Positions 36,496-45,167 of a stretch of 64,000 nucleotides of DNA are shown here, one piece after another. The stretch comes from Hyphomicrobium sp. (lineage in GTDB: Bacteria; Pseudomonadota; Alphaproteobacteria; Rhizobiales; Hyphomicrobiaceae): contig JASBTM010000003.1 of NCBI GenBank assembly GCA_030148425.1, positions 1 through 64,000 on the forward strand, in the 5' to 3' direction. The notes below the pieces were generated by a model. It did no database searches. It was given only the letters and a program-made list of their open reading frames with translations, and was not told where the DNA came from. Each line of letters opens with the position of its first letter. The first letter of the stretch is position 1. The translations under genes and the position numbers were made by a program.

Positions 36496-37917
36496 ATGAC
36501 AGGAATTTCCTTCGTGGCTGCCAAGCTCGCAAGCAAAGCAGCCCGCCTCGGCGTCGTGTCGGCGCTTCCCGCCCTCGCCATGCTGTTCACCGCTTCCATC
36601 AGCCAACCCGCAGCCGCAATGAACATTCAGCAAATCACATCACCCGGTGGAATTAAGGCCTGGCTCGTCGAAGAGCACAGCGTGCCGCTTATTTCCCTTC
36701 GCTATGCTTTCGACGGCGGCAACAGTCAGGATCCGCCGGGCAAGGAAGGCCTCGCAAACTTCATCACTGCGATGATGGACGAGGGCGCGGCGGACATTAA
36801 ATCCGAAGACTACCAGGAGCGCATGGAAGATATCGCCATGCGCATGAGCTACGACGACAGCAAGGACTCGCTTTACGGCTCGTTCGAGACGCTGTCGAAG
36901 AACCGCGACAAGGCGGTCGAGCTGTTGAAGATCTCGGTGCAGAAGCCACGCTTCGATGCCGATGCCGTCGAGCGGATCAAGCAGCAGCTTCTGGCGAACC
37001 TCGCCTACTCCGATAAGGACCCCGAGAAGGTCGCGACGCGCGAATGGTATGCGCAGGCCTTTCCGAAGCATCCCTACGGCACGCCCTCGAACGGAACGGC
37101 CGCAACCGTTTCCAAGATCACGCGCGACGATCTCGTCGAATTTCACAAGCGCAACTTCGCGCGCGACAATCTGAAGGTCGTCGCGGTCGGTGACATCACC
37201 GCGGCCGAGCTTGGCAAGATTCTCGACGACGTTTTCGGTGCGCTTCCGGCGAAGGCCGATCTCATTCCGGTTGCGAATACGGAGCCTGTCCCAGGCGGAA
37301 GCCAGAAGATCATCGAGATGGGCGTTCCGCAGTCCGTCGCGATCTTTGGTCTCGGCGCCATGGCCCGCAAGGACCCGGACTTCATCGCGGGCTTCGTCGT
37401 CAATCACATTCTTGGCGGCGGCGGCTTTTCGGCCAAGCTGATGGAGGAAGTTCGCGAGAAGCGCGGCCTTGCCTATTCCGTCTACACGTATCTTCAGCCT
37501 TATCAGCATGCTTCCATTCTGGTCGGAAGCGTCGCGACCAAGAATGCGTCGATGGCGGAAAGCCTCAACATCATTCGCGGCGAAATGAAGAAGATGGCCG
37601 AGAACGGTCCGACGGCTGACGATCTCCAGGCTGCGAAGGATTACCTGACGGGTTCCTATGCGTTGCGCTTCGATACCAACTCGAAGATCGCGTCGCAGCT
37701 TCTCGGTCTGATGCAGGAAGGCTTCGGTCCGGAGTACGTCGAGAACCGGAATGCGATGATCAACGGGGTCACCATGGCCGATGCGAAGCGCGTCGCTGCG
37801 CGGATGCTCAAGCCCGAGAATCTCGTCGTCACGATTGTCGGCAAGCCCGCAGGCATGAATTCGGCCGCGACTCCGCCCGTGCTGCAGCCGGCGCTTGCGG
37901 TACCGGGTCGCGGCTGA
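36496..37917 (+). CDS. M16 family protein, non-catalytic partner subunit, exported
   Basis: 473 residues from the ATG at 36496, with a signal peptide ending at SQPAAAMN. The N-terminal M16 domain has no HxxEH (the position reads GLANFITAMMDE). The C-terminal domain contains REKRGLAYSVYTY (about 320-332), the substrate-binding Arg/Tyr element typical of the non-catalytic chain in M16B heterodimers. It begins 5 nt after the catalytic subunit stop. Together they probably degrade small peptides in the periplasm. A longer open frame from 36325 overlaps the upstream gene and is not real. Confidence 0.92.
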   Translation: MTGISFVAAKLASKAARLGVVSALPALAMLFTASISQPAAAMNIQQITSPGGIKAWLVEEHSVPLISLRYAFDGGNSQDPPGKEGLANFITAMMDEGAADIKSEDYQERMEDIAMRMSYDDSKDSLYGSFETLSKNRDKAVELLKISVQKPRFDADAVERIKQQLLANLAYSDKDPEKVATREWYAQAFPKHPYGTPSNGTAATVSKITRDDLVEFHKRNFARDNLKVVAVGDITAAELGKILDDVFGALPAKADLIPVANTEPVPGGSQKIIEMGVPQSVAIFGLGAMARKDPDFIAGFVVNHILGGGGFSAKLMEEVREKRGLAYSVYTYLQPYQHASILVGSVATKNASMAESLNIIRGEMKKMAENGPTADDLQAAKDYLTGSYALRFDTNSKIASQLLGLMQEGFGPEYVENRNAMINGVTMADAKRVAARMLKPENLVVTIVGKPAGMNSAATPPVLQPALAVPGRG

Positions 37918-37940
37918 TCTAAAACGCTACAACGCATTTA

Positions 37941-38186
37941 CCGTCACCCTCGGCTTCCAGCCGGGGGTGACGGTATTGATTGCGTTGTTGCCCGTTGGAT
38001 CCTCGGGCCGAGCCCGAGGATGACATTCGCGGTGATGTTGCGGCCTTCCCATGCCATCTTCTCGTCATCCCGGCGAAGGCCGGGACACAGCCAAGCCGGA
38101 TGTCTGGACAGATCCCCGCCTTCGCGGGGGTGACGGTGATTTCGGGTGTCCTCCTCCACGTCATGGCCGCGAAGGCGGCCATCCGC
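37941..38186. repeat. Mosaic of dispersed palindromes (families B, A, B, C)
   Basis: Four elements lie in a row: a CCCTCGGCTTCCAGCCGGGGG hairpin with flanking GTCA/TGAC at 37941-37972, family A at 37996-38024, a family B pair with arms CCCGGCGAAGGCCGGG and CCCCGCCTTCGCGGGG at 38063-38134, and a family C palindrome at 38158-38186. The order and spacing suggest a modular element like enterobacterial BIMEs. They fill most of the gap between the M16 pair and pgi. Confidence 0.85.
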
Positions 38187-38299
38187 GACAACTCTCTCCA
38201 CTGCAGATGCCTGCCTAGATCCGGAGCGGTGTAAGGAGTGGGCTACGGAATAATCGGCACCCAGGCATGTAGCGGCATGTACGATGTTTCGACTGAACT

Positions 38300-38325
38300 G
38301 GGTCCCGGCCTTCGCCGGGATGACG
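38300..38325. repeat. Dispersed palindrome, family B
   Basis: GGTCCCGGCCTTCGCCGGGA followed by TGACGG, upstream of pgi. The rest of the 38187-38462 gap shows no gene. Confidence 0.8.
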
Positions 38326-38462
38326 GAGTGGGGGGACGCTCGACTTGAAGATCTCAGGTTGAGTTAATGCTCCAGGATGGCTCGCGCATGATGCGCACTT
38401 GGCCACAGATGCGAAATCGGCTAGGCCGGAACGAATTTTGAGCAGGGAGCGTTGAAGCGGCC

Positions 38463-39818
38463 ATGCAGGACGGGCATCGACACGACGGGGCAATGTTTCA
38501 GCAAAACATCGACGGTTGTTTGGAAGGCAAGATCGGCGAACACGGTCTTACGTCTTCGGAGTATGCATCGTGGCTCGCGCAGATGGAGCCGCATCTTGCC
38601 GGGCTGAAAGACGATTACCGTAACAAGACGCTCGCGGTTCTTCGTATTGCGGAAGAGGAGCAAGATGTTGCGGACGCGGAAGCGGCGCTCGCGAAGCTCA
38701 GCGAGGGCGCCAAGACGCTGGTGTTCTTCGGAACGGGCGGATCGAGCCTTGGCGGCGAAACTTTCGCGCAGTTCGCGGGCTGGGGGATTTATGGCGTAGC
38801 GCTGCCCGCTCAACGCAATCGTCCGCGCACGCGCTTTTATGCCAATCTCGACGGCGATACGCTGCAGAGCGTTCTCGAATCGCTCGATCTCGCGACGACG
38901 CGGTTCGTCGTAACCTCGAAGTCCGGCGGCACGGCGGAAACGCTGGCGCAGGCAATCGCGGCGCTGACGGCAGTGAAAGCCGCGGGCCTCGAAGCGCAAA
39001 TCCCCAAGCTGTTTCTCGGCGTCACCGAGCCAGACAAGCCGGGTAAGTCGAACGGTCTTCGCACGCTGTTCTCGAAGTTCGGCATTCCGCTACTCGAACA
39101 CCACACCGGTATCGGCGGCCGCTTCTCGTGCCTGACGAATGTCGGTCTGATTCCCGCGATGGCGCGCGGGCTCGACGCCCGAGCGATCCGGGCGGGTGCG
39201 AAGAGCGTGATCGATGCACTGCTCGCGGCAGAATCGGCGAAGGATTTCGCACCGGCTGTTGGAGCCACCACTGCCGTTGCCCTTTCGAAGGAGAGGGGCG
39301 TCGGAACGGTCGTGATGATGCCTTATGCCGACCGGCTGCAACGCCTCTCCGCGTGGTTTGGACAGCTCTGGGCCGAAAGTCTGGGCAAGGGCGGGGAGGG
39401 CACGACGCCCATCAGCGCGCTCGGGCCGCTCGATCAGCACAGCCAGCTTCAATTGTTCATGGAAGGACCGCACGATCATTATTTGACGATCATTCGCGCG
39501 CCGACCGAGGGCATCGGCCCGAAGATCGACCCGGAACTGGCGCGAATCGCCGGGGCCGACATGCTCAGCGGTTACGCCGTCGGCGATATCGTTTCGGCTC
39601 AGTCGCATGCTCTTCCTGAGGCTTTGGCCCAGGCAGGCCGCCCCGTGCGAACAATCGACATTGCAAAACTCGACGAAAAAGCCATCGGCGCGCTGGTGAT
39701 GCACTTTATGATCGAAACGATTCTCGCGGGCCGCCTCCTCGGTATCGATCCGTTCGATCAGCCGGGTGTCGAGCTTGCGAAAATCCTGACCAAAGAGCGC
39801 CTCGCGAAGGGCGCTTAG
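38463..39818 (+). CDS. pgi: Glucose-6-phosphate isomerase
   Basis: 451 residues, shorter than the 550-residue enterobacterial form. Two SIS-like domains: the first contains LVFFGTGGSSLGGETFAQF and the second VTSKSGGTAETLAQA, the classic phosphosugar-binding serine/threonine loops. Near the C-terminus GPLDQHSQLQLFMEGPHDH carries the PGI signature. It interconverts glucose-6-P and fructose-6-P. Expressed just upstream of mutL (27 nt gap). Confidence 0.92.
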   Translation: MQDGHRHDGAMFQQNIDGCLEGKIGEHGLTSSEYASWLAQMEPHLAGLKDDYRNKTLAVLRIAEEEQDVADAEAALAKLSEGAKTLVFFGTGGSSLGGETFAQFAGWGIYGVALPAQRNRPRTRFYANLDGDTLQSVLESLDLATTRFVVTSKSGGTAETLAQAIAALTAVKAAGLEAQIPKLFLGVTEPDKPGKSNGLRTLFSKFGIPLLEHHTGIGGRFSCLTNVGLIPAMARGLDARAIRAGAKSVIDALLAAESAKDFAPAVGATTAVALSKERGVGTVVMMPYADRLQRLSAWFGQLWAESLGKGGEGTTPISALGPLDQHSQLQLFMEGPHDHYLTIIRAPTEGIGPKIDPELARIAGADMLSGYAVGDIVSAQSHALPEALAQAGRPVRTIDIAKLDEKAIGALVMHFMIETILAGRLLGIDPFDQPGVELAKILTKERLAKGA

Positions 39819-39845
39819 GCGCTTTTCGACGGGGGGACGGCCAGC

Positions 39846-41672
39846 GTGGCGATCCGGCAGCTATCGCCAGAAACGGTCAACCGCATCGCTGCGGGCGAAG
39901 TGATCGAGCGTCCGGCGAGTGTCGTCAAGGAGCTGGTCGAGAACGCCATCGATGCGGGCTCGACGCACATTGAGGTGGTCGTCGCGGGCGGCGGGCTGTC
40001 GCTGATCCGCGTGACCGACGATGGCTTCGGCATGAACGCCGACGATCTTGCGCTCGCGGTGGAGCGGCACGCGACGTCGAAGCTCGATGAAGAAGATCTG
40101 TTCGATATTCGCTCGCTCGGCTTTCGCGGCGAGGCTCTGCCGTCCATTGGTTCTATCGCGCGATTGGAAATTCGTTCTCGAACCGGCGATGCGGCGCAAG
40201 GCTCGGCCGTCGTCGTTACGCGCGGTGCGAAGGCGCCCATCGCGCCGGCGGCAGTCAATCGCGGCACGATCGTCGAGGTGCGAGATCTGTTCTCCGCGAC
40301 GCCCGCGCGACTGAAGTTTCTGAAATCCGAGCGCGCCGAAGCGATGGCCGTGACGGACGTCGTCCGCCGTTTGGCGATGGCGCATCCCGATATTGGTTTC
40401 ACGCTACAGACAGGCGAGAAGCGGCCCGCCGTGTTCGCGCAAGGCGACAGGTCGTCGGCGGCGTGGCTCGAACGGATCGGCGCGATCATGGGCCGCGAGT
40501 TCATGACGGATGCGCTGGAGGTTTCCGGCGCGGCGAGCGGCGCATCGGCACCGATGCGCGTTTTCGGTTTTGCGGGTCTGCCGACGCTGCACCGGCCCGA
40601 CTCGACGCAGCAGTTCCTGTTCGTCAACGGCCGCTCGGTGAAGGACAAGCTGCTGATCGGCGCTGTGCGGGCGGCTTACGGCGATCTTATCCCACGCGGG
40701 CGCTCGCCGCTGCTGGCGCTGTTTCTCGACGTCGCGCCGTCCGACGTGGATGTGAATGTGCATCCGGCGAAGGCGGAAGTGCGGTTTCGCGATGCGGGGC
40801 GCGTGCGCGCGATGATGGTGCGGGCGCTTGCCGATGCTTTGGCGACAGCGGGGCATCGCGCGTCGGCACAAGGCGGTGTGCTGACTGTCGAAAGTTTCGA
40901 AGCCGGAATTCTGCCGAGTGGTCCGGCGCAGACGACCCCTCATCCAGATAACCGTGAAAGCTATGCGTGGATGGCGCCGCCGCCACGGGTGCCGTCGTTT
41001 GCGGAGGCGGTGCAATCGCCGTTCGATGTTCTCCAGTCTCCGAGCGCCGACGCGCCGGTCGCGACAGCGCGCATTCCCGAGGCGTCGATGGATCGTCCGC
41101 TCGGGGCGGTGCGCGCGCAGGTGCATGAGAATTACATCGTGGCGCAGACGCGCGATGGTCTCGTCATCGTCGATCAGCACGCGGCGCATGAGCGGCTCGT
41201 TTACGAGCGGCTGAAGACGTCGCTCGCGAATGGCGGTGTCGCCACGCAGGGATTGCTCATCCCGGCGATCGTCGAGCTTGACGACGACGATGTCGAGGCT
41301 CTGGCGTCGCGTTCGGGCGAACTCTCCGAGCTTGGGCTCGGGCTCGAACGTTTCGGCGAAGGCGCAGTCGTCGTGCGCGAGACTCCGGCGCTTCTTGGCG
41401 AGACGGATGTCGAGGGCTTGGTGAAAGATCTCGCGGCCGAGCTTCGCGCCGACGGCACAGCGCGCGCGTTGAAAGATCGTCTCGACAGCGTGGCGTCACG
41501 CATGGCGTGTCACGGCAGTGTGCGATCGGGGCGGCGTCTGACGGTCGAAGAGATGAATGCGCTTCTCCGCCAGATGGAAGCGACGCCGTATTCCGGCCAG
41601 TGCAATCATGGCCGCCCGACGTATGTTGCGCTGAAGCTCACGGACATCGAGCGGCTTTTTGGGCGGCGGTAG
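39846..41672 (+). CDS. mutL: DNA mismatch repair protein MutL, endonuclease type
   Basis: 608 residues starting at GTG 39846. The GHKL ATPase domain is complete: ELVENAIDAGST, DDGFGM and GFRGEALPSIGSI. A disordered linker covers about 345-410. The C-terminal dimerisation domain contains DQHAAHERLVYE, matching the metal motif DQHA(x)2E(x)4E of nicking-endonuclease MutL, and a GQCNHGRPT motif near the end. So strand incision would not need MutH. Confidence 0.95.
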   Translation: MAIRQLSPETVNRIAAGEVIERPASVVKELVENAIDAGSTHIEVVVAGGGLSLIRVTDDGFGMNADDLALAVERHATSKLDEEDLFDIRSLGFRGEALPSIGSIARLEIRSRTGDAAQGSAVVVTRGAKAPIAPAAVNRGTIVEVRDLFSATPARLKFLKSERAEAMAVTDVVRRLAMAHPDIGFTLQTGEKRPAVFAQGDRSSAAWLERIGAIMGREFMTDALEVSGAASGASAPMRVFGFAGLPTLHRPDSTQQFLFVNGRSVKDKLLIGAVRAAYGDLIPRGRSPLLALFLDVAPSDVDVNVHPAKAEVRFRDAGRVRAMMVRALADALATAGHRASAQGGVLTVESFEAGILPSGPAQTTPHPDNRESYAWMAPPPRVPSFAEAVQSPFDVLQSPSADAPVATARIPEASMDRPLGAVRAQVHENYIVAQTRDGLVIVDQHAAHERLVYERLKTSLANGGVATQGLLIPAIVELDDDDVEALASRSGELSELGLGLERFGEGAVVVRETPALLGETDVEGLVKDLAAELRADGTARALKDRLDSVASRMACHGSVRSGRRLTVEEMNALLRQMEATPYSGQCNHGRPTYVALKLTDIERLFGRR

Positions 41673-41741
41673 GCACTCGCCTGCGATGGCCGCATAAGCT
41701 GGCTATGCACGGCGCTTCGACACGATCAGCGGCGATGCTTG

Positions 41742-41770
41742 CCTGGATCCCGGCCTTCGCCGGGATGACG
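41742..41770. repeat. Dispersed palindrome, family B
   Basis: GGATCCCGGCCTTCGCCGGG followed by ATGACG, 70 nt after the mutL stop. Confidence 0.83.
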
Positions 41771-41822
41771 TTTTTGAAGTGGACGTGCGCCTAGGATTGG
41801 GTCCGTCAGCGTGGCTGCCCGA

Positions 41823-41852
41823 TGGATCCTCGGGACAGGCCCGAGGATGACA
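41823..41852. repeat. Dispersed palindrome, family A
   Basis: GGATCCTCGGGACAGGCCCG and GAGGATGAC, between the convergent mutL and bacterioferritin genes. Confidence 0.82.
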
Positions 41853-41912
41853 GGTGTGGGTGTGGGGCGCTTGCGGCCGGCGCGCGGAACGCGTGTCGCA
41901 AGCGCCAATTCA

Positions 41913-42401
41913 TCAGTGATCGTCGTCGCTGGCTGGTTCGGCGTTGAGCTGGCCGTAGTTCTCGACGCCAATCTTGCTGAGCAGATCGAGCTGCGTCTCG
42001 AGGAAGTCGATATGGCCCTCCTCGTCCTTCAGAAGGTCTTCGAACAGCAGCATCGTGACGTAATCGCCGACATCGCGGCAGATTTCGCGCGATTTCTTGT
42101 AGTGATCGCGGGCGATGTTCTCACCCCGGAGATCGCACTCCAGGACTTCCTTGAGGTTCTCGCCGATCATCAGCGGTGCGACGTGCTGCAGGTTGGGGTG
42201 GCCATCAAGAAAAATGATGCGGTCGATCAGGCGATCCGCGTGCTCCATCTCTTCGATGGATTCCTTGCGCTCTTTCTTGGCGAGCTTCTTGAATCCCCAG
42301 TTGTCGAGAAGACGGTAATGCAACCAATACTGGTTGATGGCGCCGAGTTCGAGTTTCAATGCCTCGTTGAGACGGGTTATGACGTCTTGATTGCCCTTCA
42401 T
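41913..42401 (-). CDS. bfr: Bacterioferritin
   Basis: 162 residues, the usual length. All ferroxidase ligands are at canonical positions: Glu18, Glu51, His54, then Glu in [14 protein letters not shown] (about 94) and the EEGHIDFLE pair (about 127 and 130). The heme ligand Met52 is in EEMEHAD. It stores iron as a 24-mer cage in the cytoplasm. A likely Irr box lies upstream (42453-42469), and the partner ferredoxin gene lies upstream on the same strand. Confidence 0.96.
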   Translation of the reverse strand: MKGNQDVITRLNEALKLELGAINQYWLHYRLLDNWGFKKLAKKERKESIEEMEHADRLIDRIIFLDGHPNLQHVAPLMIGENLKEVLECDLRGENIARDHYKKSREICRDVGDYVTMLLFEDLLKDEEGHIDFLETQLDLLSKIGVENYGQLNAEPASDDDH

Positions 42402-42452
42402 GGCGCCGCTCCAAACCGAATGTTGTCGTACTGAACGCTTCCGTCCTGAAAT

Positions 42453-42469
42453 CCAGAAACGTTCTAAAG
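42453..42469 (-). promoter_or_regulatory. Candidate Irr box (ICE) upstream of bfr
   Basis: On the bfr strand the sequence is CTTTAGAACGTTTCTGG. The left half TTTAGAA matches the ICE/Irr consensus perfectly and the right half TTCT partly, with the expected 3-base spacer. It lies 52-68 nt upstream of the start codon. Irr represses iron storage genes under iron limitation in Hyphomicrobiales. Confidence 0.6.
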
Positions 42470-42555
42470 TAGACCACTAGCGGATTGGAATGACTTTAAC
42501 CAGGGGCTAGCGAGATTTCTCGCGGCCTTCCCAAGATTCAATTTTTTCCAGCCGG

Positions 42556-42903
42556 TTACGCGATAGCGCGACGGCGTTGGGAGCGGCGTTCAGCGATTTC
42601 AGCATCGATGCGGCGCTGGCGGCGTTCGCGACGCTCTTCGATGAGGATGAGGCGAGCGCGGGCTTCGGCCAGAGCGAACGGGCAAACGCGCGTGGTCTGC
42701 TCCAGACGGTCCATGGCGGAATAGATGGCCGAGACCGTGACCGGCGCGCAGCGGCAGCAGTTCATCTTCTTGTTGAGATGACGGAAAACCACGCCCGGGG
42801 TCGGCAAAATGCCGGGGCCGGTGCTCATGATTTCGGAAACCGCAACGTCAATGTCGCGATCGGTAATTACGGCGCACGAACAAACGATCAATTGCGGCTC
42901 CAA
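42556..42903 (-). CDS. bfd: Bacterioferritin-associated ferredoxin-like (2Fe-2S) protein, extended
   Basis: 115 residues, against about 65 for E. coli Bfd. The 2Fe-2S ligands are visible as Cys8-x-Cys10 (VCSCAV) and Cys49-x2-Cys52 (NCCRCAP), the BFD-like spacing with a longer middle loop. A C-terminal helix extension (about 70-115) is rich in Arg/Glu and unusual. Bfd reduces the bacterioferritin core to release iron. It precedes bfr by 154 nt on the same strand. Confidence 0.85.
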   Translation of the reverse strand: MEPQLIVCSCAVITDRDIDVAVSEIMSTGPGILPTPGVVFRHLNKKMNCCRCAPVTVSAIYSAMDRLEQTTRVCPFALAEARARLILIEERRERRQRRIDAEIAERRSQRRRAIA

Positions 42904-43222
42904 TCAAACGGGGTTCAAGGCCCCGACATCGGATACCCAGTTGGGTAATCGGCTATTAGTTGCGCGAAAAAGTATACTTTAGTCAAGCTTCCTTTTTCGC
43001 CTACTCGACATAGTACGCTTCAGCCGAAAAATCAAAAGCTTCAGCGCACAAATACGTGCAATTTCGCCATGTGTGGCGGTGTGGCGGGACGTCGCTTTTT
43101 CGTGGTTCCGGGGTATGCTGAAGAGTGCCCGAGTCGGGGAAAATCGAGGGGCGACTTGGTCTTAACTCGAATTCGCTATTGAACGGCGTTGGGTTTGCTG
43201 AACGGGCTGCGGGGGCTGCGAT
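42904..43222. other. Intergenic region between divergent bfd and sugar permease genes
   Basis: 319 bases. Near bfd there is a palindrome (42934-42947). A 40-base AT-rich stretch around 42960-43010 is the likely promoter zone. No RNA gene or dispersed repeat is seen. Confidence 0.5.
42934..42947. promoter_or_regulatory. Palindrome upstream of bfd
   Basis: TACCCAGTTGGGTA has 6-bp perfect arms around two bases, 31-44 nt upstream of the bfd start. It could be an operator; no regulator can be named. Confidence 0.45.
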
Positions 43223-44530
43223 TTGAACGGCGAGACGTCGAGGATATCCACAGGCGGCCAGACTGACAGTCCGGCTCGCGGCGCAACCGGCATCGTGACG
43301 ATCGGCGTGCTGTTCTTCATTTTCGGCTTCGTGACGTGGCTCAACGGGCCATTGATCACCTTCGTCAAGCTTGCTTTCAATCTCGACGATGTGAACGCCT
43401 TCCTCGTGCCGATGGCGTTCTATCTCTCGTATTTCTTCCTCGCGTTGCCTGCATCCGCGATTCTGAAGCGCACCGGCATGAAGCAGGGCATGGCGCTGGG
43501 ACTCTATGTGATGGCCGTCGGCTCGGTGATGTTCGGGCAATTCACGACGATGCGCGCATACCCCGGTACGCTGGCCGGTCTCTTCATCACGGGGGCTGGC
43601 CTATCGCTGCTGCAGACGGCATCGAACCCTTACGTGTGTATTCTCGGTCCGCACGAAAGCGCAGCGCGGCGTATCGCGGTGATGGGCATCTGCCACAAGT
43701 TCGCAGGCGTCATCGCGCCGTTTATTTTCGCGGCGCTGGTGCTGAAGGGCGTCGAGACCTTTGATGCCGATGTCCTGAGTGCGTCGACGCATGAGGCGCG
43801 CGAGGCGCTGCTCGACGCGTTCGCGGCGCGGGTGCACGGTCCTTATATGGCGATGGCGTTCCTGCTGGCGCTCCTCGGCGTTTGGATCGCGCGCTCAAAA
43901 TTGCCGGATATTCGGCCTGAGCAGGCCGCGATCGGTACCGGGGAGATGCCGAGCATCTTTGCGTTTCCGCATCTTCGGCTCGGTGTCGTCTGCCTGTTTC
44001 TTTACGTCGGCGTCGAGGTGATGGCGGGCGATGCCATTGGGCTTTACGGCGCGGGCTTCGGTCTGCCTGTGTCGGCGACGCGCTTTTTTACGTCGTACAC
44101 GTTATCGGCGATGCTCGCGGGGTATGTCGTCGGACTGCTCGTCATTCCGCGCTTCGTTTCGCAGCAAAGCTATCTCGCGTGGTCGGCGGCGCTTGGCGTG
44201 GCGTTGACGGTCGGCGCGTACATGACGAGCGGCTATGCCTCCGTTGCCTTCATCGCGAGCCTCGGTTTCGCCAACGCGATGATGTGGCCAGCAATCTTTC
44301 CGTTGGCGATCCGCGGTCTTGGCAGCCATACGGAAACGGGCTCGGCTCTGCTCATCATGGCGATTTCCGGCGGCGCGCTGATGCCTTACGCGTTCGGACT
44401 TTTGAAAGAGCACGTCGATTTCCAACTGGCGTATCTGCTGCTGGCGGTGCCGAGCTACCTCTACATCTTGTTTTACGGAGCCGCCGGGTGGCGGGCGAAA
44501 TCCGCGCGCGATGGCATACGGGCCAAATAA
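43223..44530 (+). CDS. Sugar MFS transporter (FucP/GluP type)
   Basis: 435 residues starting at TTG 43223. About twelve membrane helices. The sequences FFIFGFVTWLNGPLITFVK and GLYVMAVGSVMFGQF are characteristic of the fucose-galactose-glucose:H+ symporter subfamily, and the second half shows the repeat of the MFS fold with an LGSHTETGSALLIMAI segment. It imports a hexose into the cytoplasm. No kinase or catabolic gene lies beside it, though pgi is 4 kb away. Confidence 0.88.
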   Translation: MNGETSRISTGGQTDSPARGATGIVTIGVLFFIFGFVTWLNGPLITFVKLAFNLDDVNAFLVPMAFYLSYFFLALPASAILKRTGMKQGMALGLYVMAVGSVMFGQFTTMRAYPGTLAGLFITGAGLSLLQTASNPYVCILGPHESAARRIAVMGICHKFAGVIAPFIFAALVLKGVETFDADVLSASTHEAREALLDAFAARVHGPYMAMAFLLALLGVWIARSKLPDIRPEQAAIGTGEMPSIFAFPHLRLGVVCLFLYVGVEVMAGDAIGLYGAGFGLPVSATRFFTSYTLSAMLAGYVVGLLVIPRFVSQQSYLAWSAALGVALTVGAYMTSGYASVAFIASLGFANAMMWPAIFPLAIRGLGSHTETGSALLIMAISGGALMPYAFGLLKEHVDFQLAYLLLAVPSYLYILFYGAAGWRAKSARDGIRAK

Positions 44531-44533
44531 TTT

Positions 44534-44543
44534 TACCCGGGTA
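44534..44543. promoter_or_regulatory. Palindromic site upstream of the DUF2239 promoter
   Basis: TACCCGGGTA is a perfect 10-bp palindrome just 5-prime of the -35 hexamer. A related half site ACCCGGATA overlaps the spacer and -10. The pair suggests an operator of a TetR- or MarR-like regulator. Confidence 0.5.
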
Positions 44544-44545
44544 TA

Positions 44546-44574
44546 TTGACTTGGATATTTCACCCGGATAATAT
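44546..44574 (+). promoter_or_regulatory. Near-consensus sigma-70 promoter for the DUF2239 gene
   Basis: -35 TTGACT (44546-44551) and -10 TAATAT (44569-44574) are separated by exactly 17 bases. Transcription would start about 20 nt before the ATG at 44603, leaving a short leader with a GGGAAAA ribosome site. It is the best sigma-70 promoter seen in the window. Confidence 0.8.
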
Positions 44575-44602
44575 TCTCCCAGTTTGAGACTGGGAAAACG
44601 AC

Positions 44603-45163
44603 ATGAGCGATACCTTCAGCGCCTTTGACGGCGATCTCCGCTTTGCTTCGGGCGAGCGCGCCTGCGTGATCAAGGCCATCAAAAAGCACCTGCACCGGCA
44701 GCCCAATGCGTCGCTGCTGGTGTTCGACGATGCCACCGGCGGCCAGATCGATTTCGATTTGCGGGATGCCGCCGACGCAACGTCCGCTGTTGCGCCACCA
44801 GCGCAAGATGCAGACGCGAGCCGCGGGCCAGGCCGTCCGAAGCTTGGCGTCGTGGCACGGGAGGTGACTTTGCTGCCGCGTCATTGGGATTGGCTCGCCA
44901 AGCAGCCGGGCGGGGCGTCGGTCGCGATCCGCAAGCTCGTCGATGAGGCACGGCGCACCTCGGCGGATGCCGAACCGCCGCGCGTGGCGCGTGAGCGCGC
45001 CTATCGATTCATGTCGGCAATGGCAGGCAATCTCGCGGGCTTCGAAGAGGCGAGCCGCGCGCTGTTCGCAGGCAACGCCGAGGGCTTTACGGCTGAAACC
45101 AGCGCATGGCCTGAAGATGTGCGCGACTATGCTCACGCCCTCGCCAAGGGCGCGTTCGTCTAA
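44603..45163 (+). CDS. DUF2239 family protein
   Basis: 186 residues. N-terminal part FSAFDGDLRFASGERACVIKAIKKHL with LLVFDDATGGQIDFDLR is the DUF2239 signature; a disordered Ala/Pro linker (about 56-78) precedes a helical part with GRPKLGVVAREVTLLPRHWDWL, a sequence reminiscent of a ribbon-helix-helix or HTH scaffold. Function is unknown. Expressed from its own strong and apparently regulated promoter. Confidence 0.82.
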   Translation: MSDTFSAFDGDLRFASGERACVIKAIKKHLHRQPNASLLVFDDATGGQIDFDLRDAADATSAVAPPAQDADASRGPGRPKLGVVAREVTLLPRHWDWLAKQPGGASVAIRKLVDEARRTSADAEPPRVARERAYRFMSAMAGNLAGFEEASRALFAGNAEGFTAETSAWPEDVRDYAHALAKGAFV

Positions 45164-45167
45164 CGGC

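Noticed and set aside
37941..38186. Possible CRISPR array
   Set aside because: The repeats differ from one another, are individually palindromic and lack regular spacing and constant-length spacers; no cas genes are present.
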